A stretch of 35,643 bases of DNA from Clostridia bacterium (GCA_022791915.1 JAAWAB010000019.1:1-35643), one strand, 5' to 3'. Numbered from the stretch's first letter, positions 24,186 to 31,614 are shown. Notes: a model not told the origin generated them from the letters alone. Numbers and translations: made by a program.

Positions 24186-25091
24186 ATGGTAGAGAAAGAA
24201 CAATTTGTATCGCCCGTATATGTGTATGACGGCAGTTTCGACGGACTGCTGTGTTGTTTGTTTGCCGTATTCGAGTACCGTGAAATGCCTGCCGAAGTGG
24301 TTGTGCGGTACGACGGATTTTTGCCGCATAGAATAATCGTATCACAAGACGAACGGGCGGCGCGCGTGCGGAAGGGGATACTGCGGACGATGGGAAACGA
24401 GGCGCTCAAAGCGGGCGAGCGTGCCTATTTGAGCGAGAGGGAAGGAATCGAAAAACAGGTATTGGCATACTGGAAATTGGGATTTTCGGTGGGGAAGGAA
24501 TTATACCGCCGATTGTTTGAAGAGTGCGTTTCCGCCGTTGCGGGCGCGGCGAAATTCACGATGAACGAGCGGCACCGCATATTGCAGTTTTTACGTTTTT
24601 CGGACGGGGGCGGCGTGCTTACGTCGGTAATCTCTCCCAAGGCGAACATATTGCCGCTGATTGCGGGGCATTTTATCGACCGATTTCCGCGCGAACGGTT
24701 TTTGATTTACGACAGTGCGCGCGGTGTGGCGCTTGTGTATGCGGACGGAAATTCGGCGTTTGTGCCGCTGGAAGAATATTCGCAACCCGCGCCCGATGAA
24801 ACCGAGCAGAAGTACCGTGATTTGTTCAAAATGTTTTACGATACGATAGAAATAAAAGAGCGGCACAACGAGCGGTGCCGCATGAATCATATGCCCAAGC
24901 GATTTTGGAAAAACATGACCGAATTCACTTGGGACGGAGAGAAAAAGGCGCGCAACCGCGCCGCCGCCGTGTCTTCCGCACCGCAAAGCGATGATTGCGG
25001 GTACAAAGCCGAAGAAACGGGAAACGTCGCGCAAACGGCAAAAGACGCCGCCGTGGCGCGCATTGCCGTCGCGCGTAATCGCGAGAAATAG
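24186..25091 (+). CDS. TIGR03915-type DNA metabolism protein
   Basis: The 301-residue protein starts VYVYDGSFDGLLCCLFAVFE after a short lead and later has FLRFSDGGGVLTSVISPKAN and HFIDRFPRERFLIYD, the pattern of the TIGR03915 family. Members are encoded beside TIGR03916 radical-SAM proteins and are thought to form a DNA-repair pair; their chemistry is unknown. ATG 24186 has GGAG at 24174-24177, 8 nt upstream, better than the TTG at 24165. The gap to the upstream gene is 34 nt, so they form an operon. The C-terminus (about 265-301) is Ala-rich and likely disordered. Confidence 0.8.
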   Translation: MVEKEQFVSPVYVYDGSFDGLLCCLFAVFEYREMPAEVVVRYDGFLPHRIIVSQDERAARVRKGILRTMGNEALKAGERAYLSEREGIEKQVLAYWKLGFSVGKELYRRLFEECVSAVAGAAKFTMNERHRILQFLRFSDGGGVLTSVISPKANILPLIAGHFIDRFPRERFLIYDSARGVALVYADGNSAFVPLEEYSQPAPDETEQKYRDLFKMFYDTIEIKERHNERCRMNHMPKRFWKNMTEFTWDGEKKARNRAAAVSSAPQSDDCGYKAEETGNVAQTAKDAAVARIAVARNREK

Positions 25092-25102
25092 AGTATATTC
25101 CG

Positions 25103-25132
25103 AATTTTCATGTGCGGGTGTACGAAAATTAT
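25103..25132. terminator. Weak convergent terminator hairpin
   Basis: AATTTTC (25103-25109) and GAAAATT (25124-25130) form a stem between the two convergent genes. The stem is AT-rich, so confidence is low. Confidence 0.35.
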
Positions 25133-25139
25133 TATATGA

Positions 25140-25883
25140 TTACAAATCTTTTCCGATGTCGCTTTCGTTTATGTTGGGATTAACGTAGCGGTCTTTTTTG
25201 CGTTTGTTCCGATAAATGATTGCTTTTTGCGGACAGCGGTGGTAACAGCCCAGACATGCCACGCACTTATCGGAGAAACGGATTGTTCCGTCTGTGAGCA
25301 ATATATTTTTACTCGGGCAGAGCGCGACGCACTTACCGCATTGCACGCAGGCGTTCGTAACCGAAAACCGTTCGCCGATGATATGCCAGTCGGCTCTGTT
25401 TTTAAGATACGTTTTTTCTTTGGTTTTACGAGTGTTAGGCAAATATGATTGATTGGATTGTATTTTTGCGATAACGGCGTTTATGCGGGAGTCTGCCTTT
25501 TTGAGTGCGCGGTTAAGATAGAATTTGGGAACGGTGAATGTGAGCGTAAAGTTTTCGGGCATTTTCAGTTTGTAAACACCCGCAACGCGCAAGCCGTTAT
25601 TTTGGGCATAATTATAAAACAGTCGGTCGGCGCCGCCCGCCATGCCGCCGTAGTTGAGAACGGCAACGATTTCTTTTTCTTTTGTTAAGCGGGGCAATAG
25701 TTGCGCCACGTGTACGGGCATGCCGAACGAATAGACGGGAAAAACGAGGATGAGTTTTTCGTATTCGTTTCCGTCCCCTTCGTAGGCGGGGATATAGCGG
25801 ATTTCGCCGCCCATTGCTTTGCCGATTTGTTGCGCGATATACAGGCTGTTGCCCGTGGCGCTGAAATAGAGAATCCCAATCAT
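25140..25883 (-). CDS. EFR1-type flavodoxin-ferredoxin fusion
   Basis: The 247-residue protein fuses an N-terminal flavodoxin-like domain (about 1-150; the FMN phosphate loop is FSATGNSLYIA) to a C-terminal ferredoxin with two [4Fe-4S] motifs: CVQCGKCVALCP (about 187-198) and CVACLGCYHRCP (about 214-225). This is the architecture of EFR1 proteins of anaerobic Firmicutes, soluble electron carriers whose partners are mostly unknown. ATG 25883 has the AAGGAG ribosome site and a clear promoter that overlaps the 3' end of the upstream ABC-F gene. It is intact. Confidence 0.88.
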   Translation of the reverse strand: MIGILYFSATGNSLYIAQQIGKAMGGEIRYIPAYEGDGNEYEKLILVFPVYSFGMPVHVAQLLPRLTKEKEIVAVLNYGGMAGGADRLFYNYAQNNGLRVAGVYKLKMPENFTLTFTVPKFYLNRALKKADSRINAVIAKIQSNQSYLPNTRKTKEKTYLKNRADWHIIGERFSVTNACVQCGKCVALCPSKNILLTDGTIRFSDKCVACLGCYHRCPQKAIIYRNKRKKDRYVNPNINESDIGKDL

Positions 25884-25915
25884 GGCGAATTTACTCCTTG
25901 TATCCGACTACTTTC

Positions 25916-25944
25916 AGTATAGCACCGTTTTGGTGAAATATCAA
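25916..25944 (-). promoter_or_regulatory. Promoter for the EFR1 gene
   Basis: TTGATA (25944-25939), 17-bp spacer, TATACT (25921-25916), minus strand. The -35 lies over the stop codon of the ABC-F gene. Confidence 0.75.
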
Positions 25945-27437
25945 TCGGAATCGGCGCGTTGCATGACTACCGTTTGGGTTGCCACCGCATTGCGGAACGC
26001 TTCGTCGTGCTCTACGAACAGCATGGTGGGGCAAAATTGGAGAAGCAGTTTTTCGATTTGCATGCGGGCGAATACGTCGAGAAAGTCGAGCGGTTCGTCC
26101 CACAGATAGAGATGTGCCTGTTCGCACAGACTTTTTGCCAAAAACAGCTTTTTCTTTTGTCCGCGCGAAAAAGCGGAAAGGTCTTGCTCGCAGTCGCTTT
26201 CGTTTAATCCCGTTTTGTGCAGTATGGCGCGCAACAGGGTTTCGTTTACGCCGTGTTCCGCCGCAAATGCGGAAACGGTGCCGCGTACGTTTTCTTGCGT
26301 TTGGGGAACATACGAAACGATGACGCCCGACGAGAGCGTAAACGTGCCTGCGTGTGAAATATTCTGCCTCGCAACGAGTTTGAGAATGCTGCTTTTGCCG
26401 CAACCGTTGGTTCCGTCTAACGCGATTCGTGACCCGCGCGTAAGCTCAAAAGTGACGGGTTTGCAAACGGGTCGGTTGTCGTAGTAAATAACCGTTTGCG
26501 AAAAGGAAAGTAATCGTTCCGCGCGGTAGGCGAGCGGTTGCAGTTTGAGCGCGTCGGTTGTTTCTACGTTTTTAAGCAGGGCGGATTTTTGTTCGGCGGC
26601 GCGCGTTTGTCGTGCTTGGGTGACTTTTGCCCGTTGCATCATTTTTGCCGCCTTGTGTCCGACGTACCCTCTGTCTTGTTTAAGACCCGAGTCGGCTTTG
26701 CCGAATTTGGACTGTTCGGTTTTATCCGCCCAAGCGGCGGTGCGTTTGGCGGTTTCGCGCAGTTTGGCGATTTCCTTTTCTAATTTGTCGTTTTGCGCGC
26801 TTTCAAAGGCTTGCCGACGCTCGAAGTTTTGTAACCAAGAAGAAAAATTCCCGCTTTGTACTTCTATGTTTGCACGGTTTATCGACAGAATATGGTCTAC
26901 GCAACCGTCTAAAAACGTGCGGTCGTGCGAAACGAGGATATAACTTTTCTTGCTTTTGAGATACTGTGCCACCGTTTTGCGGGCAGTTAAATCGAGATGG
27001 TCGGTCGGTTCGTCGATTAACAGAAAATTGCCGTCGTTCAAAAACAGCCCCGCCAAGAGCGCTTTGGTCTGTTCTCCGCCCGAGAGTGTGTTGAACGGAC
27101 GATACAGGGCGTCGGCAGTCAGTTGCAAGCGGGAGAATTCGCGGATTATTTCCCATTCCTGTGCTTGCGGGCAGATATCCGACAGTACGTCGCAAACGGG
27201 TTGGTCGGCATTGCGAACAGGAAAAGGGAAGTAGGTAAAAGCGACGCTTGACGCGATGGTTCCACGGTAGCTGTATTCGCCCGCGAGCAGGCGGAGAAAG
27301 GTGGTTTTACCCCTGCCGTTTCTGCCGGTGAGTCCCAGTTTCCAGTTTGTGTCAAGTTGAAAGCTGACGTTTTCAAATACGTTTTTATCGCTGCCGTCGT
27401 AGGCGAACGTGAGATTCTGTACATTTATCAAAGACAT
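25941..27437 (-). CDS. ABC-F ATPase, Lsa-like ribosome protection protein
   Basis: From ATG 27437 the protein has 498 residues with two ATPase domains and no membrane part. Domain 1: Walker A GRNGRGKTT (38-46), signature LSGGEQTK, Walker B FLLIDEPTDHLD. A charged linker (about 215-300) is the region that reaches into the ribosome in resistance ABC-Fs. Domain 2: GTNGCGKSS, FSRGQKKK and WDEPLDFLDV. The MSLINVQNLTFAYDG start and EPLDFLD signature match the Lsa group, which gives lincosamide, pleuromutilin and streptogramin A resistance. The GGAGG ribosome site suits 27437; the longer frame from 27614 runs through a terminator and is rejected. Resistance is inferred, not shown. Confidence 0.87.
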   Translation of the reverse strand: MSLINVQNLTFAYDGSDKNVFENVSFQLDTNWKLGLTGRNGRGKTTFLRLLAGEYSYRGTIASSVAFTYFPFPVRNADQPVCDVLSDICPQAQEWEIIREFSRLQLTADALYRPFNTLSGGEQTKALLAGLFLNDGNFLLIDEPTDHLDLTARKTVAQYLKSKKSYILVSHDRTFLDGCVDHILSINRANIEVQSGNFSSWLQNFERRQAFESAQNDKLEKEIAKLRETAKRTAAWADKTEQSKFGKADSGLKQDRGYVGHKAAKMMQRAKVTQARQTRAAEQKSALLKNVETTDALKLQPLAYRAERLLSFSQTVIYYDNRPVCKPVTFELTRGSRIALDGTNGCGKSSILKLVARQNISHAGTFTLSSGVIVSYVPQTQENVRGTVSAFAAEHGVNETLLRAILHKTGLNESDCEQDLSAFSRGQKKKLFLAKSLCEQAHLYLWDEPLDFLDVFARMQIEKLLLQFCPTMLFVEHDEAFRNAVATQTVVMQRADSD

Positions 27438-27454
27438 GGCGTTTTCCTCCGAGA

Positions 27455-27490
27455 AAATAAAAAAGAGTTGCGAGAAAGAGTTCTCGCAAC
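27455..27490 (-). terminator. Attenuator terminator before the ABC-F start codon
   Basis: Perfect 10-bp stem GTTGCGAGAA / TTCTCGCAAC (27467-27476 and 27481-27490), 4-nt loop, then TCTTTTTTATTTT on the minus strand. It sits 30 nt before the ABC-F ATG. Confidence 0.88.
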
Positions 27491-27589
27491 CCCGATGAAA
27501 ATAACGATTTCGGTTGACAGACTTTCTTACAACAAAGGGCAGGACTGCGGATAATCGCATTCCGCAGTCTGCGCCGAATATTCGGTTTG

Positions 27590-27607
27590 TTAAGAAAGTT
27601 GCTTCAT
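27590..27607 (-). CDS. Five-residue leader peptide MKQLS
   Basis: ATG at 27607 is followed by AAG CAA CTT TCT and stop TAA at 27592-27590. AGGTG lies 6-8 nt upstream and AGAGGA further up. The codons overlap the ACTTTCTTA segment that can pair with the anti-terminator region, so a ribosome stalled here by a drug would change the fold. It is inferred as the sensing peptide of the attenuator. An overlapping GTG at 27614 is an alternative start in another frame. Confidence 0.55.
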   Translation of the reverse strand: MKQLS

Positions 27608-27666
27608 TTCGCACCTATGTCCTCTTTTGGTTCAGTATAGCATATGCGTACAATAAATGCAAGCGT

Positions 27667-27897
27667 TTATTGCGCGGTTAAAACAAAATAGTTTTCGTAT
27701 GGCGTGCCGTCGGAGCCGAGTGACTTTTCGTTCGTTTCCGAAAATCCGAGTTTTTGCAACGCCGCGATTCTTTGAAAAAATGGAACGGCGCGTTCGTCGG
27801 AATATACTTTGAGAAGGTCGTCGGTATCGTCGTTTTCGAGCAGACGCAAGCAAAACAAAAAATTTTCAAACACGGGATAGGATTGATATACGTTCAT
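27667..27897 (-). pseudogene. Internally deleted GNAT acetyltransferase remnant
   Basis: The 76-residue frame joins the N-terminus of a GNAT N-acetyltransferase (FCLRLLENDDTDDLLKVYSD, then RAVPFF) directly to a GNAT C-terminus (QKLGFSETNEKSLGSDGTPYENYFVL). The middle of the fold, which holds the acetyl-CoA binding motif, is missing, so it cannot be a working acetyltransferase. Its ATG (27897) overlaps the methylase stop as ATGA. The base composition is host-like, unlike the AT-rich methylase, which suggests that the restriction-modification cassette entered just upstream of this gene. Confidence 0.6.
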
Positions 27898-28775
27898 ATA
27901 ATTATGTCATTAGACTGTTTGGATAATAATTTTTGCATTAAATAATCTTTTACTCTTTTTTTTGCTATTTGAAAATATTCCGAATTTAATTCAAAACCAA
28001 TAAATTTTCTTCCTGTTTTTAAGCATGCAATTGCAGTTGTTGCAGACCCCATGCAAGGATCTAAAACAATTTCATTTTCGTTAGTATATGTTTTGATGAG
28101 CCATTCAAACAGGGAAACAGGTTTTTGTGTGGGATGCAATTTTCCTTCGCTTTCAGCTGTTACAAAGTATTGAACAGAACGGGGATATCGTAAGCCTGTT
28201 TCATTTTTTACTAAAACTGCCTTTTCCTGCTTTCCATAAGCCATTGTATCTCTGACAGCACAGCCCTTATTATAAGGTTTACCTTCCATCATTTGCGGAT
28301 TATAGGTGCATTGTTTTTCGTAAAAGACTACAATATCTTCGTGTGCGCGTAGCGGCTGCTTTTTTGCATTTAAGTATCCAGTTGCTTTTGATTTTTCCCA
28401 AACCAAAGAATATTTGAAATCTTTATAATTTGTGCTGATTAAATATGCGGTGAAAGGCATTTGCGCTGTTGAAATGACGGGAGAAATTTCTTTGTTGATT
28501 CTTTTAGCGTTTTCCCAAAATTTTTCATAATCTATTTTTTTATCCCATAAATTTCTTTTATTCAATGTACCATAAGGAAAATCTGTTATTATGGCATGTA
28601 TACTGGATGATTCAATGGATGAAAAACCTTCGAGAGAGAACATATCGCAATTAACTAATTTTATATTGTCATATTCAAAGATATTCTCTTTGTCGATTAT
28701 TGATAAAAGAGAATTTTGCGCATTATGGGTAGCGGATAAGTTTAATGAATTCAGTTGTTTCTGTATGTATGGCAT
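27894..28775 (-). CDS. Type II DNA methyltransferase, beta-class order
   Basis: From ATG 28775 the protein has 293 residues. Motif IV is TDFPYGT (residues 64-70, a variant of DPPY), and the AdoMet-binding motif I, LDPCMGSATT, comes late at about 238-247, so the order is that of beta-class amino methyltransferases. HPTQKP, typical before motif I, is also present. It would methylate adenine N6 or cytosine N4 at the site cut by the neighbouring nuclease. GGA precedes the ATG; TTG 28787 is an alternative start. Base composition is AT-rich, unlike the core genes, and it has its own promoter. Confidence 0.87.
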   Translation of the reverse strand: MPYIQKQLNSLNLSATHNAQNSLLSIIDKENIFEYDNIKLVNCDMFSLEGFSSIESSSIHAIITDFPYGTLNKRNLWDKKIDYEKFWENAKRINKEISPVISTAQMPFTAYLISTNYKDFKYSLVWEKSKATGYLNAKKQPLRAHEDIVVFYEKQCTYNPQMMEGKPYNKGCAVRDTMAYGKQEKAVLVKNETGLRYPRSVQYFVTAESEGKLHPTQKPVSLFEWLIKTYTNENEIVLDPCMGSATTAIACLKTGRKFIGFELNSEYFQIAKKRVKDYLMQKLLSKQSNDIII

Positions 28776-28803
28776 AAAAAGTTCCAAAACTGTTGTTACT
28801 TAT

Positions 28804-28832
28804 ATTATACGCTAATTACAAAAAAATTTCAA
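28804..28832 (-). promoter_or_regulatory. Promoter for the methyltransferase gene
   Basis: TTGAAA (28832-28827), 17-bp spacer, TATAAT (28809-28804). A separate promoter would let the methylase be made before the nuclease. Confidence 0.75.
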
Positions 28833-28836
28833 GCAA

Positions 28837-29520
28837 TTAGAGTTGTTTTTCTAAAATGGAAAGAATTAGCGTAACAAATTCTTTGATAGCATCGGTATTT
28901 AGTTCGTGCCTAATTTTATATAAAGGTTTTGATGAATTTCTGATACCTTTCAGAAAGAAAAAGATTTTGGGTTCAATGCCCGAATCGGAATGAAGCAAGT
29001 TTTTTGTTTCGTACCAGAATTCGGCTTCATATGTCAGAAAAGTATTTTGCTTGCCTGCTTTTTGCCCTGCAAAGACAATAAACTCACAGGCTTTTGGATC
29101 TATCTTTTCTTGTACCAGCGCTTGCGCAATTTTTTTGAAGTCGGCTAATGCTCTGTCGTAGTAGCAAGTATCCAAATATGTTTTGTTTTCTATGAATGCA
29201 ATGCGGTTATTTTTATACCATACGTGACGGTCTACTTGTATTTTATTGTTTACATATGTTTTTCCTTTGTAGTCTATTTTCTTTGTTAGATAATCGGTAC
29301 CGCCGACTTTGGAAATTATTTTATTATCTAAAAAAGTATTGATGGAATTAAAAATAGATTGCAATACTTTTTCAACAAGTTCGCCTGCTGCATAACGTAT
29401 TGCACCTTCGGTTTTATGCACTAACCCGATTTGTTTTAAGGTTTCTTGTTCTGTGTAATAACAGTTGGTAACATCTGTTACTACATTCTCTATTACTTTT
29501 TCATAATCAAACTTTATCAT
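28837..29520 (-). CDS. Probable type II restriction endonuclease
   Basis: The 227-residue protein has a PD-(D/E)xK-like core: Asp97 in IQVDRHVWY and Glu111-x-Lys113 in IAFIENKTYLD, with 13 residues between. It sits between a controller-type XRE gene and a methyltransferase, which is the classic order of a controlled type II system. I do not recognise the specific family or recognition site. ATG 29520 lies 14 nt after the controller stop with a modest GGA ribosome site. AT-rich composition matches its neighbours. The call rests on the motif and on context. Confidence 0.75.
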   Translation of the reverse strand: MIKFDYEKVIENVVTDVTNCYYTEQETLKQIGLVHKTEGAIRYAAGELVEKVLQSIFNSINTFLDNKIISKVGGTDYLTKKIDYKGKTYVNNKIQVDRHVWYKNNRIAFIENKTYLDTCYYDRALADFKKIAQALVQEKIDPKACEFIVFAGQKAGKQNTFLTYEAEFWYETKNLLHSDSGIEPKIFFFLKGIRNSSKPLYKIRHELNTDAIKEFVTLILSILEKQL

Positions 29521-29534
29521 ATGTATTATTCCAC

Positions 29535-29741
29535 TTATATATATTCAAAAAATTCGCTGAAAGAAATTTCAAGAGCGTTTACAATTCTTTCTAAAAGAGC
29601 AATCGAAATATTTCGCTTTCCAACTTCAAGGCTGGCAATATAGGTTCTATGTACATTAGAACGGAACGCTAATTCTTCTTGTGAAATGTTTAATTTATTG
29701 CGTAGTTGTTTTATTCTTTTTCCTACTATTTCTTGAATCAT
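29535..29741 (-). CDS. XRE-type controller (C) protein of the restriction system
   Basis: From ATG 29741 this is a 68-residue helix-turn-helix protein (ISQEELAFRSNVHRTYIASL is the binding motif; NALEISFSEFFEYI ends it), the size and type of restriction-modification controller proteins. AAGGA precedes the ATG at a good distance. GTG 29759 overlaps that ribosome site and is rejected as a start. It is directly upstream of the endonuclease and is followed by the methylase, so it probably delays nuclease expression after entry into a new host and represses itself when abundant. Confidence 0.82.
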   Translation of the reverse strand: MIQEIVGKRIKQLRNKLNISQEELAFRSNVHRTYIASLEVGKRNISIALLERIVNALEISFSEFFEYI

Positions 29742-29762
29742 AAATCTTTTTCCTTTCACTAC

Positions 29763-29813
29763 ATTATAATTGTTTGTTACTTATATTTCAACATACAATG
29801 AGTAACAATGAGT
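29763..29813 (-). promoter_or_regulatory. Controller promoter and candidate C-box operator
   Basis: TTGAAA (29791-29786), 17-bp spacer and TATAAT (29768-29763), minus strand. Upstream lie two direct repeats of ACAATGAGT (29795-29803 and 29805-29813, 10-bp period) and an inverted pair GTTACTTA (29776-29783) / TGAGTAAC (29799-29806) around the -35. This layout suits autoregulation by the controller. Confidence 0.65.
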
Positions 29814-29814
29814 G

Positions 29815-29845
29815 GTAAAAAATCCCGACATTTGTAATTCGGGAT
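29815..29845 (-). terminator. Minus-strand terminator upstream of the restriction cassette
   Basis: ATCCCGA (29822-29828) and TCGGGAT (29839-29845) form a stem followed by TTTTTT on the minus strand. It would shield the controller promoter from outside transcription. Confidence 0.5.
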
Positions 29846-29965
29846 AAGGAGTGTTTAATGGAAGTAGAAATTTGAAATATTAAGAAATGTTTTTTGTGTC
29901 CAATCGGAAACTTTATTGTTGGGGCGCATACAAAGGAATAGTAAGAATTTTCAGGAGGTTATCGT

Positions 29966-30490
29966 ATGCCCAAACCTATGACCGAAGATTTGCCTTTCCC
30001 CGATTTGGAGGAGTTGACTGCCGATTGTAAAAATGCGCGAGTCATCATGCCTGCATATGCGGACGCAAAAAGTGAAATGACGGCGGTATTGCAATACATA
30101 TATCAGAGCATACATTTCGGCGTTGCGGGTAACAGCCGCTATGCAACAACAGTGGAGGAGATTGCCATTGCGGAAATGAAACATCTCGACCTTTTGGGCG
30201 AGGCTTTGTTGCGCATGGGCATAAATCCGATTTATGTGTGCCGTCCGCCCGACAGGTGCAATTATTATTCGACTTGTTGTGTGGATTATTGCACGCAACC
30301 CGCCGCCATGCTTGCCGCGGATATTGCCGCCGAAACGGAAGCGATTCATTCTTACGAACAGATGTTGTGTTGTATCACAAATCCCATACTTGCGGCGTTG
30401 GTCAGTCGCATTTTGTTGGATGAAAAGTTACATCTAAAAACTTTTAAGGAATTATATTGCGAGTTGATGAACGAATCGGGTAAGCGATAA
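29966..30490 (+). CDS. Ferritin-like di-metal protein
   Basis: The 174-residue helical protein has the spaced ligands of the ferritin/rubrerythrin/manganese-catalase superfamily: Glu in KSEMTAVLQYI, ExxH in AIAEMKHLDLLGE, Glu in AAETEAIHSYEQ and ExxH in LLDEKLHLKTF. It probably binds two iron or manganese ions and acts in oxygen or peroxide defence; small clostridial relatives and spore-coat CotJC proteins share this fold. Its middle is cysteine-rich (VCRPPDRCNYYSTCCVDYC), which is unusual. CAGGAGG is a strong ribosome site before ATG 29966. A CATACAAA stretch at 29928-29935 resembles sporulation sigma-factor -10 sites, but this is weak evidence. Confidence 0.8.
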   Translation: MPKPMTEDLPFPDLEELTADCKNARVIMPAYADAKSEMTAVLQYIYQSIHFGVAGNSRYATTVEEIAIAEMKHLDLLGEALLRMGINPIYVCRPPDRCNYYSTCCVDYCTQPAAMLAADIAAETEAIHSYEQMLCCITNPILAALVSRILLDEKLHLKTFKELYCELMNESGKR

Positions 30491-30546
30491 GGCAAATACA
30501 AACTCGACAAATGCTGTCCGACGAAATCGCGGCAGGCAATAGGAAA

Positions 30547-30858
30547 TTAAACGTATTTTGCGAGAAATTCGGATAAAGGGGGAATACTGTCCGCTTTTTG
30601 ATAAACGCGGCAGTCTTTTGTTCTGTACAGCAGTTGCTTTTCGACTAATTCTCTGCGAAGCGTGGCGGGGTCGCCGAACGTTGTCAGGTTGTTGAGAAGA
30701 TTATTGATTTCTGTTTCGGAAAATTGCGTTTCTTCGGGAATGCGTGTTGCAAGATAGTGAAAAGCCACAAGTTGCTTTTTATATTTTGTGGGCAATGCCG
30801 AAAGTTGCATTTGTTCGTTGAGAAAGGGGCGTAATTCTTGCAGATAATCGGTTGGCAT
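30547..30858 (-). CDS. DUF2087 domain protein
   Basis: From ATG 30858 the protein has 103 residues. KYKKQLVAFHYLATRI, FSETEINNLL and ATLRRELVEKQLLYRT are the marks of the DUF2087 domain, a winged-helix-like domain often at the end of ArsR-type regulators. It stands alone here, so it may be a small DNA-binding or regulatory protein. The ribosome site AGGAGAGC is good. The longer frame to 31245 is rejected, as it overlaps the next gene and has no family match before this ATG. Confidence 0.8.
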   Translation of the reverse strand: MPTDYLQELRPFLNEQMQLSALPTKYKKQLVAFHYLATRIPEETQFSETEINNLLNNLTTFGDPATLRRELVEKQLLYRTKDCRVYQKADSIPPLSEFLAKYV

Positions 30859-30994
30859 GGTGCGCTCTCCTTGTGGTAAATTCGGTATGTGAATATGCGA
30901 ATATTGAAAGGCTAAAACTGTAAAGACAGTATTCTCGGGCGTTTGCAAGCAGGACAAGCTGTAAGGGAATACAGCAGTTGACAAAAATATCGGT

Positions 30995-31354
30995 TTATCT
31001 TTTAGTGAAATAAAAAATCCACGAAAACAGAAAGTAGAAGATTGCCGTGGGAAGAAAAGCCACAATCGCCCAAAAATAGCTATCCTTGATTTTATCCAAT
31101 TCGCTTCGATAAAAATTATCATGGGAATACATATCGCGTACGCGGGAGGGCATAAGAAATTTAACAATGCCCATTTTGAGCGTGTATGCCATAAAGTAAG
31201 TAAGTGCGAACAGAACGGGTACTCCCAAAAGAGCAAAAAATACAATTCGGTTTAGTGACAAGGCTATCATTGCAATAATAAAAGCATATACGAGCGATAT
31301 GCACGTAGCTATCACCATTCCCAACTTTAACGCCGCAACCTCTTCATTATCCAT
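30995..31354 (-). CDS. Small membrane protein, unknown
   Basis: The 119-residue protein has about three or four hydrophobic segments (roughly 10-32, 37-58 and 92-115) with a short polar loop (SRVRDMYSHDNFYRSELDK). No family is recognised. ATG 31354 has no ribosome site; a full sigma-A promoter places the transcription start exactly at the ATG, so translation would be leaderless. It lies between the DUF2087 gene and the tRNA-linked repeat. Confidence 0.65.
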   Translation of the reverse strand: MDNEEVAALKLGMVIATCISLVYAFIIAMIALSLNRIVFFALLGVPVLFALTYFMAYTLKMGIVKFLMPSRVRDMYSHDNFYRSELDKIKDSYFWAIVAFLPTAIFYFLFSWIFYFTKR

Positions 31355-31360
31355 ACATAG

Positions 31361-31389
31361 AGTATAACACAGAAAAAAGATTTTTTCAA
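31361..31389 (-). promoter_or_regulatory. Promoter abutting the start codon of the 30995-31354 gene
   Basis: TTGAAA (31389-31384), 17-bp spacer, TATACT (31366-31361). The projected start is 31354, the A of the ATG. Confidence 0.65.
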
Positions 31390-31491
31390 GTATATAGCAT
31401 GGTCGAAAAATAAAAATGGCACGGTGCCGAGAAGAATAGCGCGTACATCTTATAAAAAGGGAAAATCAAGAAACCGCCGAAAAGCATGGCG

Positions 31492-31592
31492 GCGGCTAAA
31501 ATACGGTGACGCGGCGTTTTCGTGAAAATTCACACTTTATAATAAAAAAGCCTTTATCAACCGAAAGATTGTAAAAGACTTTTTTGGCGGAG
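31492..31592. repeat. Direct repeat copy 1 (101 bp; tRNA-Ser 3' end and terminator)
   Basis: It matches 33051-33151 at 99 of 101 bases, same orientation, 1559 bp apart. On the minus strand it begins with the last eight bases of the tRNA (CTCCGCCA) and continues into the tRNA's terminator (AAGTCTTT / AAAGGCTT stem, then a T-run). Weaker similarity continues to about 31472. No intact tRNA is attached to this copy. Confidence 0.88.
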
Positions 31593-31614
31593 CAGTAGTA
31601 ACCTAAAACGAATT

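Larger units (their letters stand above)
27438..27639 (-). promoter_or_regulatory. Transcription attenuator leader of the ABC-F gene
   Basis: On the minus strand the promoter has -10 TATACT (27639-27634), with a weak TTGCAT 17 bp upstream. A hairpin (GACTGCGGA / TCCGCAGTC) and a terminator follow before the start codon. The leader segment ACTTTCTTAACA can pair with a later TTGTAAGAAAGT segment (27521-27532 on the plus strand), which offers an alternative fold. This matches ribosome-mediated attenuation known for antibiotic-inducible ABC-F genes. Confidence 0.75.

Noticed and set aside
27438..27614. N-terminal extension of the ABC-F protein to GTG 27614
   Set aside because: It would run through the attenuator hairpins and a perfect terminator, and the family starts at MSLINV (27437).
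30859..31245. Extended 232-residue form of the DUF2087 protein
   Set aside because: The added part overlaps the opposite-frame membrane gene and has no family match; ATG 30858 has a strong ribosome site.
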